Source: an uncultured Oscillospiraceae bacterium
Lineage (GTDB): Bacteria > Bacillota > Clostridia > Oscillospirales > Oscillospiraceae
Direction of reading: 5' to 3'
DNA: 14,899 nucleotides
Assembly (NCBI GenBank): GCA_934591895.1
Contig: CAKTPP010000020.1
Location: forward strand, 1-14,899
Positions 1 to 5,845 of this stretch are shown here, one piece after another. How positions within the stretch are numbered: the first letter of the stretch is position 1; each line of letters begins with the position of its first letter. The translations under genes were made by a program, and so were the position numbers. A model generated the notes under the pieces. It saw only the letters and a list, made by a program, of their open reading frames with translations, searched no databases and was not told the DNA's origin.

Positions 1-32
1 ATTTCAATTCCCGCCCCCACGCGGGGGGCGAC
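1..32 (-). CRISPR. Leader-proximal type I-C CRISPR repeat; array continues left of window
   Basis: Read on the minus strand this 32-nt unit begins GTCGCC and ends GGGAATTGAAAT, the usual shape of type I-C repeats. CGCCCCC pairs with GGGGGCG (7 bp, 5-nt loop), which leaves exactly 11 nt, GGAATTGAAAT, after the stem. That is the 5' handle length Cas5c makes in I-C systems. It lies downstream of cas2 behind a leader-sized gap, so it should be the first repeat of an array transcribed leftward out of the window. Only one repeat is visible, so periodicity cannot be shown. The call rests on the repeat shape and on the neighbouring complete I-C cas set. Confidence 0.88.
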
Positions 33-227
33 AGCAAAAATCGACAAAAAAGCTTGCGGTTTTTGCTGCAAGTTCACTATGTTTGCTTTGAGATCTTTTG
101 AAAAACAGGAGCAGTTCTCCAGAAAATCGTTATTATCCCCAAAGCAGCAGATGATTTTTCTCACATTTACTGCGCCGATCGCCCGGTGTTTGGTGTATGG
201 CTGGCATTGGCGCAGGAAAACATGTGG
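33..227 (-). promoter_or_regulatory. CRISPR leader, with a candidate array promoter
   Basis: This is 195 nt of non-coding sequence between the cas2 stop and the first repeat, where leaders of I-C arrays lie. A modest promoter for the array may be TTTTCA (99-104), 17 bp, CATAGT (76-81), with a start near 69; it is only a fair match. Immediately next to the repeat an 8-bp inverted repeat, AGCAAAAA (33-40) and TTTTTGCT (60-67), encloses 19 nt. Leader-end motifs often anchor the Cas1-Cas2 integrase, so this pair is a candidate anchor site. No ORF in this stretch looks real. Confidence 0.6.
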
Positions 228-518
228 CTATAGGAGCAAGGGCTCTCCAGACTGGATCGGCGCGGTTTTTCCCAGTGTGTCGATTTTGTTCTTGAAGGAG
301 TTACCGAGCTTATAAAACCGAATGGAGTCTCTCTCCGCATCGATTACTTTCTGCAGGTCGTGCTTCAGTGTTGTGAACTGCGCTGCATCTACCAGCACTT
401 CAAACACGGAGTTTTGTACGCGGACACCATAATGCAGGCAGAGATTTGCGACTTTTCTCAGCCGGCGAGCGCCATCTGGGGATGCTGTATTGACATCATA
501 TGTTATAACGAGAAGCAT
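228..518 (-). CDS. cas2: Cas2, CRISPR spacer-integration subunit (type I-C)
   Basis: Cas2 forms the dimer bridging two Cas1 dimers in the spacer-integration complex. The 96-aa length is normal for type I-C. The N-terminus MLLVITYDVNT has the ferredoxin-like first strand with the conserved Asp at residue 8. The remainder carries the expected RLRKVANLCLHYGVRVQNSVFE segment, split here by residues 19-29 and 30-40. ATG at 516-518 follows GGAGGTGAG with good spacing and starts 3 nt after the cas1 stop, so the two are surely co-translated. It is the last gene of the cas operon, directly before the leader. Confidence 0.95.
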   Translation of the reverse strand: MLLVITYDVNTASPDGARRLRKVANLCLHYGVRVQNSVFEVLVDAAQFTTLKHDLQKVIDAERDSIRFYKLGNSFKNKIDTLGKTAPIQSGEPLLL

Positions 519-521
519 GGC

Positions 522-1544
522 TCACCTCCACACGAAAGGCGGATACATATCCAAATCTCCACGCAGCACCCGTGCGAGCAGCATCGCCTGTGTATACGGA
601 ATGATCCCTATCTGAACACGCTCATCCAGAAACGGATGCTGGATCACTTCTGCTTTTCGTTTCTGCCAGGCTGCCAAAATCGTGCGCTTTCCCTGATCGT
701 TGAGATAAACAGCCTCGGCATCCGTATTGAAGTGCTTTTGCGTAAGCTGCCCTTTGTGGAACAGGGCCAGCACGAAGCGATCGCAGAGTGGCGCTCGCAG
801 TTCCTCCATCAGATCCAGTGCGAGCGACGGCCGACCAGGGCGCAGTGTGTGCAGATATCCGGCTGCCGGATCTAACCCGACGGTCTCCAGGGCGGACTGC
901 ACTTCACGTGTCAGGAGCATATAGACGAAGGATAGCACTGCATTGACCTCGTTGCGGGGCGGACGGCGGCTGCGTACTGTGAATGTAAACGCTTCTGTTC
1001 GGAGCATATGGTCGAACTGCGCGAAATACACGGAGGCGGCAGCGCCCTCGATACCGCGCATGGAGTCGATGCTTGGGCTGCCTTTGAGCTGCCGCGCCAG
1101 CTCGGTTATCTGCTTTGCCGCCGCCGTCAGGGCGGCGCGTATTTCGCTGTCCGGCAGATTTCGCGCACTTCGCTGCAGGACTGCCTTGCTGTTTCGGAGC
1201 TTCCCATAGAGAATGTTTTGCACGATCCCTGCTGCGAATTCTTGCTGCTCTATACTTTGATACTGTCGTTTGCGCAGCAGGACGTTTCCGCTGACAGGAC
1301 CGCAGAACCGTCCGATAAATTTTCCGGTGTTGGAGATGAAGGTCAGCGTGATGTTGTTTTCCGCACATAGACTGATCAGTGGGGTGGAAACTGTGTTTTG
1401 CCCGAAGCAGACGATGGCGTCCAGATTGTGTGCGGGGATGCTGTATTTCTCTTCCGTTCCGACTCGGATAGCGACCGAGCCGTTGCGGACGTACAGGTAG
1501 CTGTCAGGCGTCAGAACGTACAGTGTGTTGAGCAGCTTTTTCAT
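522..1544 (-). CDS. cas1: Cas1, CRISPR integrase (type I-C)
   Basis: Cas1 is the metal-dependent integrase that inserts spacers at the leader end. From ATG 1542-1544 it is 340 aa, the family length, and begins MKKLLNTLYVLTPD as I-C Cas1 proteins do. Catalytic residues are visible: Glu166 in RGIEGAAA, His232 in GYLH, and the acidic pair Asp244/Glu247 in LALDLMEE. The start is fixed by GGAGGTG 8 nt upstream. An in-frame extension of 35 codons to 1649 is open but lies inside cas4 and lacks family-like sequence. The cas1 ATG overlaps the cas4 TGA as ATGA, and cas2 follows after 3 nt. Confidence 0.95.
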   Translation of the reverse strand: MKKLLNTLYVLTPDSYLYVRNGSVAIRVGTEEKYSIPAHNLDAIVCFGQNTVSTPLISLCAENNITLTFISNTGKFIGRFCGPVSGNVLLRKRQYQSIEQQEFAAGIVQNILYGKLRNSKAVLQRSARNLPDSEIRAALTAAAKQITELARQLKGSPSIDSMRGIEGAAASVYFAQFDHMLRTEAFTFTVRSRRPPRNEVNAVLSFVYMLLTREVQSALETVGLDPAAGYLHTLRPGRPSLALDLMEELRAPLCDRFVLALFHKGQLTQKHFNTDAEAVYLNDQGKRTILAAWQKRKAEVIQHPFLDERVQIGIIPYTQAMLLARVLRGDLDMYPPFVWR

Positions 1545-2206
1545 AATTCGCACACCTCCGTTGCCTCTTGCGCAAGCTTGAGGCAGTATTTTCGTGCGGA
1601 AGCTTTCGCTTTTGGCATGCAGTATTCTCGCAGGGAGCAGCGCTGACATTTGGCGCTGTATTCTGCAGGAGGGACGGTGAGTGCGTCACGAACGGCGTGC
1701 AGCTGCAGAGCGGTGCTGCGCACCTGCTGCCGCAAGGCGGAGTCGAACGAGACGAGACTGCGCTTGTGCGCCGATATGAAGAAGATCGCTCCGGCCGGAA
1801 TATCCGTGTGATAAGTTTCTTCCAGACACATGGCCTGTGCGCAGAGCTGGAGCTTATATTCAAATTCGTCGCGGACAGAACCGTGCTTGTATTCGACCGG
1901 GAACAGGGAGACCGGGAAACTGACGGCGGGGATGCTGCAGCCGCTGTCACAGGCAGTGGCCTCGATGCAGTCACACTTTCCGCGCAGACCGAGCGCTTGA
2001 GAGAACACCTCATATTCATAGAGCTTGATTTGCGTGCCGCGCCGTTCGATTCGCTGTGTGTGGACACGCTCATGCTCTGCGCGTCCCTTTGCGGTGTCCG
2101 CATTTTCTACCCACACCCGTTCGTTCATCAGCAGTGCCGCCCGTCGCAGGCAGTATGCTGCCTGCGACAGCCAGCTCAGAGGCAGATATTCTCGGTCGTC
2201 ATCCAT
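1541..2206 (-). CDS. cas4: Cas4, RecB-like Fe-S nuclease for PAM-aware spacer processing
   Basis: In I-C systems Cas4 associates with Cas1 and trims prespacers at the PAM side. From ATG 2204-2206 the protein is 221 aa. Cys19 (in AAYCLRR) and the C-terminal CQRCSLREYC (Cys187, 190, 196) form the four-Cys iron-sulphur set. The RecB-type nuclease core is seen as Asp79 in GKCDC, Glu105-Lys107 in PVEYK, and a Gln/Tyr-rich segment near 117-125. A longer frame opens at 2287, but the extra 27 residues lie inside cas7 and do not resemble Cas4; MDDDREYLPLSWL is the expected N-terminus. It overlaps cas7 by 8 nt and cas1 by 4 nt. Confidence 0.93.
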   Translation of the reverse strand: MDDDREYLPLSWLSQAAYCLRRAALLMNERVWVENADTAKGRAEHERVHTQRIERRGTQIKLYEYEVFSQALGLRGKCDCIEATACDSGCSIPAVSFPVSLFPVEYKHGSVRDEFEYKLQLCAQAMCLEETYHTDIPAGAIFFISAHKRSLVSFDSALRQQVRSTALQLHAVRDALTVPPAEYSAKCQRCSLREYCMPKAKASARKYCLKLAQEATEVCEL

Positions 2207-3185
2207 TTTGGAACCACTCCTCGGTTTCCGGAAGCTTGTCCCAGACAATTTCGCCAAACGGGTCGCTCTGGAAGCCGATCTGGACACCGGCCGGAACGCG
2301 GTCGAGCTTCACGGCGGCATCATAGTCTCGATACGAACGGGGGTAGGCCACCGATTCCTTCTTGGAGACGCGGACCAGATCAAACAGCTTGTGCGCAGGC
2401 GCGCATCCCAGCTTTGCCTGGCGGGCGCGCTGTTCCGGGTCGCTGTCAGTGCCGATGTGCTTAAAGATGATCAGCGGGGAAACCACGGACACTTGCCCCT
2501 TGCTGGAGGAGTGGTCGTGCTCATACATATTGAGGATGGCCTCGAACAACACCTTCAGGTCGGCGTCGTCAAAGCCGGTCTCGGCAGCCAGATTGGCGCT
2601 GACAAAGCCACGCACTTCATACAGTCCGAAGGGGATGAACTGCTTGCGGCCCATCGTACGCAGCGTATCCTCGGAGCTCTCTTTTTCAACCTGAATGGCT
2701 TCATCGAGCGTATCACCTTTTGCAACCGCCATACGGGTGATGGAAATGTCCAGCGGCAGGATGGGATCCAGGCTTTTGCCGAAACTGAGCTGAACAGGAC
2801 CTCTTACCTGTCCGGCGTTGGGACCGGTGGACATCACAGCGCCGAACGTGCGCACATCGTAATAAAGCTGGCAAGCCATCTGCCGGCCTTTGTAGACGGC
2901 ATCTTTTGTTTTCGCATTGTCCTCTACACCGGCGGCGATCTTTGCCTCTGCGATCCGGCGGTTGATATTAGAGGACTGCTGCACGATGATGTTCATTCCG
3001 GGCTTTCCGTTGTAGGCGAGGTCTACATAGTTGCGAATACGGCGCTTGCTTGATCCGTCCGTGATGTATCCCTGCATGGTTTGCGGATCGATCCGCGGGG
3101 TGTTTCCCATATCCGGGTCCCCGTTTGGATTGCAGTCTGTGAAAGACACGTAATACATAAACTCATATCTGTTTCCGATCGCCAT
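2199..3185 (-). CDS. cas7: Cas7c (Csd2), Cascade backbone
   Basis: Cas7c polymerises along the crRNA spacer to form the backbone of the I-C Cascade. The N-terminal part NRYEFMYYVSFTDCNPNGDP, followed by PRIDPQT and KRRIRNYVDL, is typical of the Csd2 family. I choose ATG 3183-3185 (328 aa). AAGGAGG ends 7 nt before it, whereas the alternative TTG at 3191, which overlaps the cas8 stop as TTGA, is only 1 nt from that ribosome site. The gene lies 2 nt after cas8 and overlaps cas4 by 8 nt. Nothing looks truncated. Confidence 0.95.
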   Translation of the reverse strand: MAIGNRYEFMYYVSFTDCNPNGDPDMGNTPRIDPQTMQGYITDGSSKRRIRNYVDLAYNGKPGMNIIVQQSSNINRRIAEAKIAAGVEDNAKTKDAVYKGRQMACQLYYDVRTFGAVMSTGPNAGQVRGPVQLSFGKSLDPILPLDISITRMAVAKGDTLDEAIQVEKESSEDTLRTMGRKQFIPFGLYEVRGFVSANLAAETGFDDADLKVLFEAILNMYEHDHSSSKGQVSVVSPLIIFKHIGTDSDPEQRARQAKLGCAPAHKLFDLVRVSKKESVAYPRSYRDYDAAVKLDRVPAGVQIGFQSDPFGEIVWDKLPETEEWFQNG

Positions 3186-3187
3186 GG

Positions 3188-3598
3188 TCAATCCTCCTTG
3201 TTGGTTGCTTTTTCTGCACTGTTGATGCGGCGTTCTTTTTTCTCGCGAATCAGCTCGGCGCTCATCTGGTAGTAGCCCAGTGCAAACTCCGACTGCCCCT
3301 CCAGATTCAATGTTGTGGGGATGCTGCCGCAGATGCGGGCGCCGGTCTCAGCCAGCTTTTCTCTCCACTGGTTTGCAAGCCAGTCGTTGTTGATCTTTTC
3401 CAAATGGTGGATCGACATTTGGCTCAGCCGACCCAGGACCATTGCGGGGGTCTGAATAGCAGCTGCGTAAAAACGCTGCGCCACGGTGACATTTACATCG
3501 GGTGCGGCGCATTTTTGGATCGCCTCGTACAGTGCCATCAGCGCACCGCAGTGATAGGCGTTGGTGGCGGAGGTGTAGTCCGGATTGTATACTTCCAT
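3188..3598 (-). CDS. cas11c: Cas11c small subunit from an internal start within cas8c
   Basis: Type I-C Cascades contain a small subunit, Cas11c, translated independently from the 3' end of cas8c. Here an in-frame ATG (3596-3598) begins MEVYNPDYTSATNAYHCGAL and gives 136 aa, close to the size reported for Cas11c. It is preceded by the purine-rich AAAGAGGGG, 7 nt from the ATG, on a transcript otherwise coding for Cas8c. The predicted product is largely helical. What is seen is the start codon, spacing and frame; that it is actually translated follows from the known behaviour of the family. Other in-frame Met codons nearby lack such a site. Confidence 0.68.
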   Translation of the reverse strand: MEVYNPDYTSATNAYHCGALMALYEAIQKCAAPDVNVTVAQRFYAAAIQTPAMVLGRLSQMSIHHLEKINNDWLANQWREKLAETGARICGSIPTTLNLEGQSEFALGYYQMSAELIREKKERRINSAEKATNKED

Positions 3599-4999
3599 AA
3601 TAGTTCCCCTCTTTCCGTTGTTTCTCAGCAGCCAAACTTTCAGCCATTGCCAGACGGCTGCATCCCGCCCAAACAGGGCGTTGGCATCATCCTCGTCTCC
3701 GGACAGCATCTCTGACCGGATGAAATTCAGCGCACGGGCGGCGACCGCATTTGGCAGCGGACCGCCCGATAGGATCGCTGCCAGAATGGCCGGCGTGATG
3801 CCGGAGAGTTCTTTGGCCAGACGCGCAAACGGATTGGCGTCCGATTTTTGGTATTTCATCAGCCGCAGCAGTCGAGCCGTCAGCTTGCAGGGCTTGAGCC
3901 GTCCGCTTCCATCTGCGCTGACAAGCGCAAGGTCATCTTGCCACAGCGCCAGCTTTTCCTTCAGCTCATGATAGGTTCCCCGTTCGTAGCGGCGGATCAT
4001 GATCCGGCTGTTGACACCGGTCAGCAAAAGAATGTAGTAGCTTGCATTTTCCGGAAGGAATGCCGATGTGCCGCGTCGGACGCTGGCGATCATGGCGTCT
4101 GCCTGACGGACCGCAGCCAGTTCTTTTTGCCGAGCGTCTATTGTCTCTGCTTCACCGGTGCTGTCGAGAACGTCATCGTCCGGGATAATATCGGAAAAGT
4201 CGAAGTCACCGGACTGCATCAGCGGGTCTTCCCAATTGGGGATGTCCCGATCATACCAGTGCACAAATTTCATACCGGCCAGCGTGGGCGCACGCTTCAG
4301 CAGCGCATCCAAGGCGGCCTTGACGGCGGCAAATGCCTCCTCTGAGACGGGGGCGTTTGCCGCCTGCTTCAGACCGTAGGAGCGGAAAGCGGCTTTGTCG
4401 AAACAGATCAGGGCGTCACCGCGTGCATGTCCGCCGACGGATTGCAGGCCGTCTATGACGGGCGTGGTCGCCATGGGGACGGTCAAAGCACCCGTGACCA
4501 GACAGGGCTGCTTTGCACCGGTACTTTTCAAAAACTGCTGTCGATAATCTTGCCACCAGGCCAAAACGCGCTCGCTGGACAGGATGGAGCGATGCCCGAC
4601 CTTAAACGAAATGCGCTCGCTGTCTTTGATCTTTCTGCTGTCCAGCGCACTGCGTATCGCGGCCGCTGTCTCCGGGTCTTCCAAAGCTGCGGCGCACAGC
4701 GCCAGCATCGGCTCTGCCTGTGCACCTTCACGGAGCGCACTCAGGAAAAAACGGCTTTTCGCGGTCGATTCCGACGGTATGACAACAGAGCGCTTTTCCA
4801 GCAGAATGTTGCACTTGTCTTTTCCGTTGGCGAGACTGCCGATGTCCGGCGCGGGCACGGACTCTTCGCTGCCCATTTCGATATCTTGAAAGGTCCCGTC
4901 CTCATACAAAAGGATGTATGCCTTTACGGTTTTGTTGATATAGCCGGGCGGGAGCACCAAATTTTTGCGCATGGCGTAGTCATACAGAGCTTTCAGCAC
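3188..4999 (-). CDS. cas8c: Cas8c (Csd1), Cascade large subunit
   Basis: Cas8c is the large subunit that reads the PAM and starts R-loop formation. At 603 aa it has normal Csd1 length, and MLKALYDYAMRKNLVLPPGY is a typical N-terminus. The start codon is GTG (4997-4999) after GGAGGTGAT. It overlaps the end of cas5 by 7 nt (GTGCTGA contains the cas5 stop), so translation is probably coupled. The C-terminal helical part is also the likely source of the small subunit Cas11c by internal initiation (separate entry). Cas8c is variable in sequence; the call relies on the N-terminus, the length and the fixed operon position between cas5 and cas7. Confidence 0.94.
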   Translation of the reverse strand: MLKALYDYAMRKNLVLPPGYINKTVKAYILLYEDGTFQDIEMGSEESVPAPDIGSLANGKDKCNILLEKRSVVIPSESTAKSRFFLSALREGAQAEPMLALCAAALEDPETAAAIRSALDSRKIKDSERISFKVGHRSILSSERVLAWWQDYRQQFLKSTGAKQPCLVTGALTVPMATTPVIDGLQSVGGHARGDALICFDKAAFRSYGLKQAANAPVSEEAFAAVKAALDALLKRAPTLAGMKFVHWYDRDIPNWEDPLMQSGDFDFSDIIPDDDVLDSTGEAETIDARQKELAAVRQADAMIASVRRGTSAFLPENASYYILLLTGVNSRIMIRRYERGTYHELKEKLALWQDDLALVSADGSGRLKPCKLTARLLRLMKYQKSDANPFARLAKELSGITPAILAAILSGGPLPNAVAARALNFIRSEMLSGDEDDANALFGRDAAVWQWLKVWLLRNNGKRGTIMEVYNPDYTSATNAYHCGALMALYEAIQKCAAPDVNVTVAQRFYAAAIQTPAMVLGRLSQMSIHHLEKINNDWLANQWREKLAETGARICGSIPTTLNLEGQSEFALGYYQMSAELIREKKERRINSAEKATNKED

Positions 5000-5652
5000 G
5001 GGCTATCACCTCCTCGAAGCACCTCAGGGCTGTCGTAGGGCGGTATCTCTATGACGCCTTGCTCCATGACGGCGTGAAACAAAGCCAGCTTTGGCTGGCA
5101 CTTTTTGCGCAGCTCCCAATCGTGCAGGTCAAAAATGTCGTACACCATCAGGCCTGCGTCCAGATCGACCGGAATAGGACGGTCCAGATGGGTCTCGGGA
5201 TCGTACAGCTCAAAATAGCAGCAGAATTCGCGCAGCCCAAGAGATGGCTGCCAAAAGCATTTTCCGCCGGATATTCTCCGGCGCGCTTGCGCATACAGCT
5301 GCTGTTTTCGCGCGGCGTAAGCCGGACGCGGCACAATGGATGCGGTGATCCGATAGCGCACGTCCTGCAATGCTACGGTCTGCCGCTGCGTTCGCTCCTC
5401 ATCGGTGAAAATGGGTTTGCCGTTGACTGTGCTTTTTACCTCGTTGCGCTTGAAACTGATGTAACGAATGGGGCGCAGTACTTCAATACGGCGGATCTGC
5501 CAATAGAATTCCGGCGGCTTTTCGTAAATGGCCGATAGGATCCCTCGCGCGGCAGATGGGGTCGGGAATGGGTAGGTCAGTCGTTCCACTTTGGATGTAG
5601 GTGCGGAAAAACATGCAAAATCTCCCCAAACCTCTACAGTGATTTCCTCCAA
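4993..5652 (-). CDS. cas5c: Cas5c (Cas5d), crRNA-processing endonuclease and Cascade subunit
   Basis: In type I-C, which lacks Cas6, Cas5c cuts the pre-crRNA at the base of the repeat hairpin and stays on the 5' handle. The 219-aa protein starts MEEITVEVWGDFACFSAPTS and has the family's YPFPTPSAARGILSAIYEKP and a GGKCFWQPSLGLREF block. Tyr43 and Lys116 sit where the B. halodurans catalytic Tyr46 and Lys116 are expected; the residue after Lys is Gln, not the expected His117. The start codon is TTG (5650-5652), set by GGGAGGTGA 7 nt upstream; an in-frame stop lies 3 codons further up. It is the first gene of the cas5-cas2 unit and overlaps cas8. Confidence 0.94.
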   Translation of the reverse strand: MEEITVEVWGDFACFSAPTSKVERLTYPFPTPSAARGILSAIYEKPPEFYWQIRRIEVLRPIRYISFKRNEVKSTVNGKPIFTDEERTQRQTVALQDVRYRITASIVPRPAYAARKQQLYAQARRRISGGKCFWQPSLGLREFCCYFELYDPETHLDRPIPVDLDAGLMVYDIFDLHDWELRKKCQPKLALFHAVMEQGVIEIPPYDSPEVLRGGDSPC

Positions 5653-5658
5653 TTGATG

Positions 5659-5701
5659 TCACCTCCCGGCGGCCGCCTCCGCTGTGTGCGGTGGCTGCCG
5701 C
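5659..5701 (-). promoter_or_regulatory. GC-rich hairpin abutting the cas5 ribosome-binding site
   Basis: On the transcript strand, 5701-5669 folds into a 12-bp stem with two single mismatches (arms GCGGC/GCCGC, GCC/GGC, CCGC/GCGG; loop ACACA). One base later the strong cas5 ribosome site GGGAGGTGA (5667-5659) begins, 7 nt from a TTG start. There is no U-tract, so a simple terminator is unlikely. The hairpin could protect the RNA, limit ribosome access, or serve as the 3' stem of the crRNA-like RNA described for 5669-5749. The GC-rich hairpin stands out in an otherwise AT-rich gap. Confidence 0.6.
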
Positions 5702-5749
5702 AATAATTAAATTATTTCAATTCCCTCCTTGTGAACACGGTGCTTTCAC
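5669..5749 (-). ncRNA. Candidate crRNA-like Cas-regulating RNA (CreR type)
   Basis: Reading the minus strand from 5749: a hairpin TGTGAA/TTCACA (from 5750 to 5730), then at 5725-5714 GGGAATTGAAAT, identical to the last 12 nt of the CRISPR repeat at 1-12. Next is a 12-nt AT-rich pseudo-spacer (5713-5702), then the GC-rich hairpin (5701-5669). Hairpin plus handle is what Cas5c recognises; the second hairpin resembles a 3' repeat stem. The first 11 nt of the pseudo-spacer, AATTTAATTAT, recur at 5769-5759 on the same strand behind GTC (the I-C consensus PAM is TTC), in the promoter region. CreR and CreA RNAs have this layout and direct Cascade to repress a promoter through a partial match. No CreR in type I-C is known to me. 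The RNA ends are inferred. Confidence 0.55.
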
Positions 5750-5755
5750 AGGATG

Positions 5756-5783
5756 ACTATAATTAAATTGACCATCAATTCAA
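5756..5783 (-). promoter_or_regulatory. Candidate second promoter of the cas3-cas5 gap, overlapped by the pseudo-spacer match
   Basis: TTGAAT (5783-5778), 16 bp, TATAGT (5761-5756), with a start near 5749, exactly where the hairpin-handle RNA would begin. The 11-nt pseudo-spacer match (5769-5759) covers the spacer region and the first half of this -10 box, so Cascade bound there would block it. It is weaker than the promoter at 5794-5822, and the two could both be used. Confidence 0.45.
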
Positions 5784-5786
5784 TTA
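5760..5786 (-). repeat. 27-bp inverted repeat just downstream of the cas5 promoter
   Basis: Minus-strand arms TAATTGAATTGA (5786-5775) and TCAATTTAATTA (5771-5760) are complementary at 11 of 12 positions around the centre TGG. The mismatch would be a G-U pair in RNA. It begins about where transcription from the 5794-5822 promoter should start, so it may be a repressor operator or a 5'-terminal mRNA hairpin. The right arm contains most of the 11-nt pseudo-spacer match. AT-rich sequence forms such repeats more easily by chance. Confidence 0.6.
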
Positions 5787-5793
5787 CGGGTAC

Positions 5794-5822
5794 AATATAC
5801 AGGAAAATTCAGACATTGTCAA
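5794..5822 (-). promoter_or_regulatory. Strong sigma-A promoter for the cas5-cas2 unit
   Basis: TTGACA (5822-5817), 17 bp, TATATT (5799-5794): a consensus -35, ideal spacing and 5 of 6 in the -10, with a start expected near 5787. It sits 24 nt after the cas3 stop and 140 nt before the cas5 start, so cas5-cas8-cas7-cas4-cas1-cas2 can be transcribed independently of cas3. No terminator hairpin is seen after cas3, so read-through from the cas3 promoters is also possible. Confidence 0.72.
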
Positions 5823-5845
5823 CTTTTATTTTACAAAAACGCAAA

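Noticed and set aside
360..875. Plus-strand frame across cas2 and cas1
   Set aside because: Antisense to two well-supported genes; no start signal and no recognisable sequence.
1545..1649. 35-codon N-terminal extension of Cas1
   Set aside because: It lies within cas4, has no ribosome site, and the family N-terminus MKKLLNTLYV begins at 1544 after GGAGGTG.
5669..5822. Reading the cas3-cas5 gap as a CreTA toxin-antitoxin pair
   Set aside because: I see no separate small toxin RNA or mini-ORF with its own promoter; the pseudo-spacer match points to the cas5 promoter region itself, so autoregulation is the simpler reading. Not fully excluded.
5826..5845. Terminator after cas3
   Set aside because: AT-rich sequence but no stem of useful length follows the stop codon.
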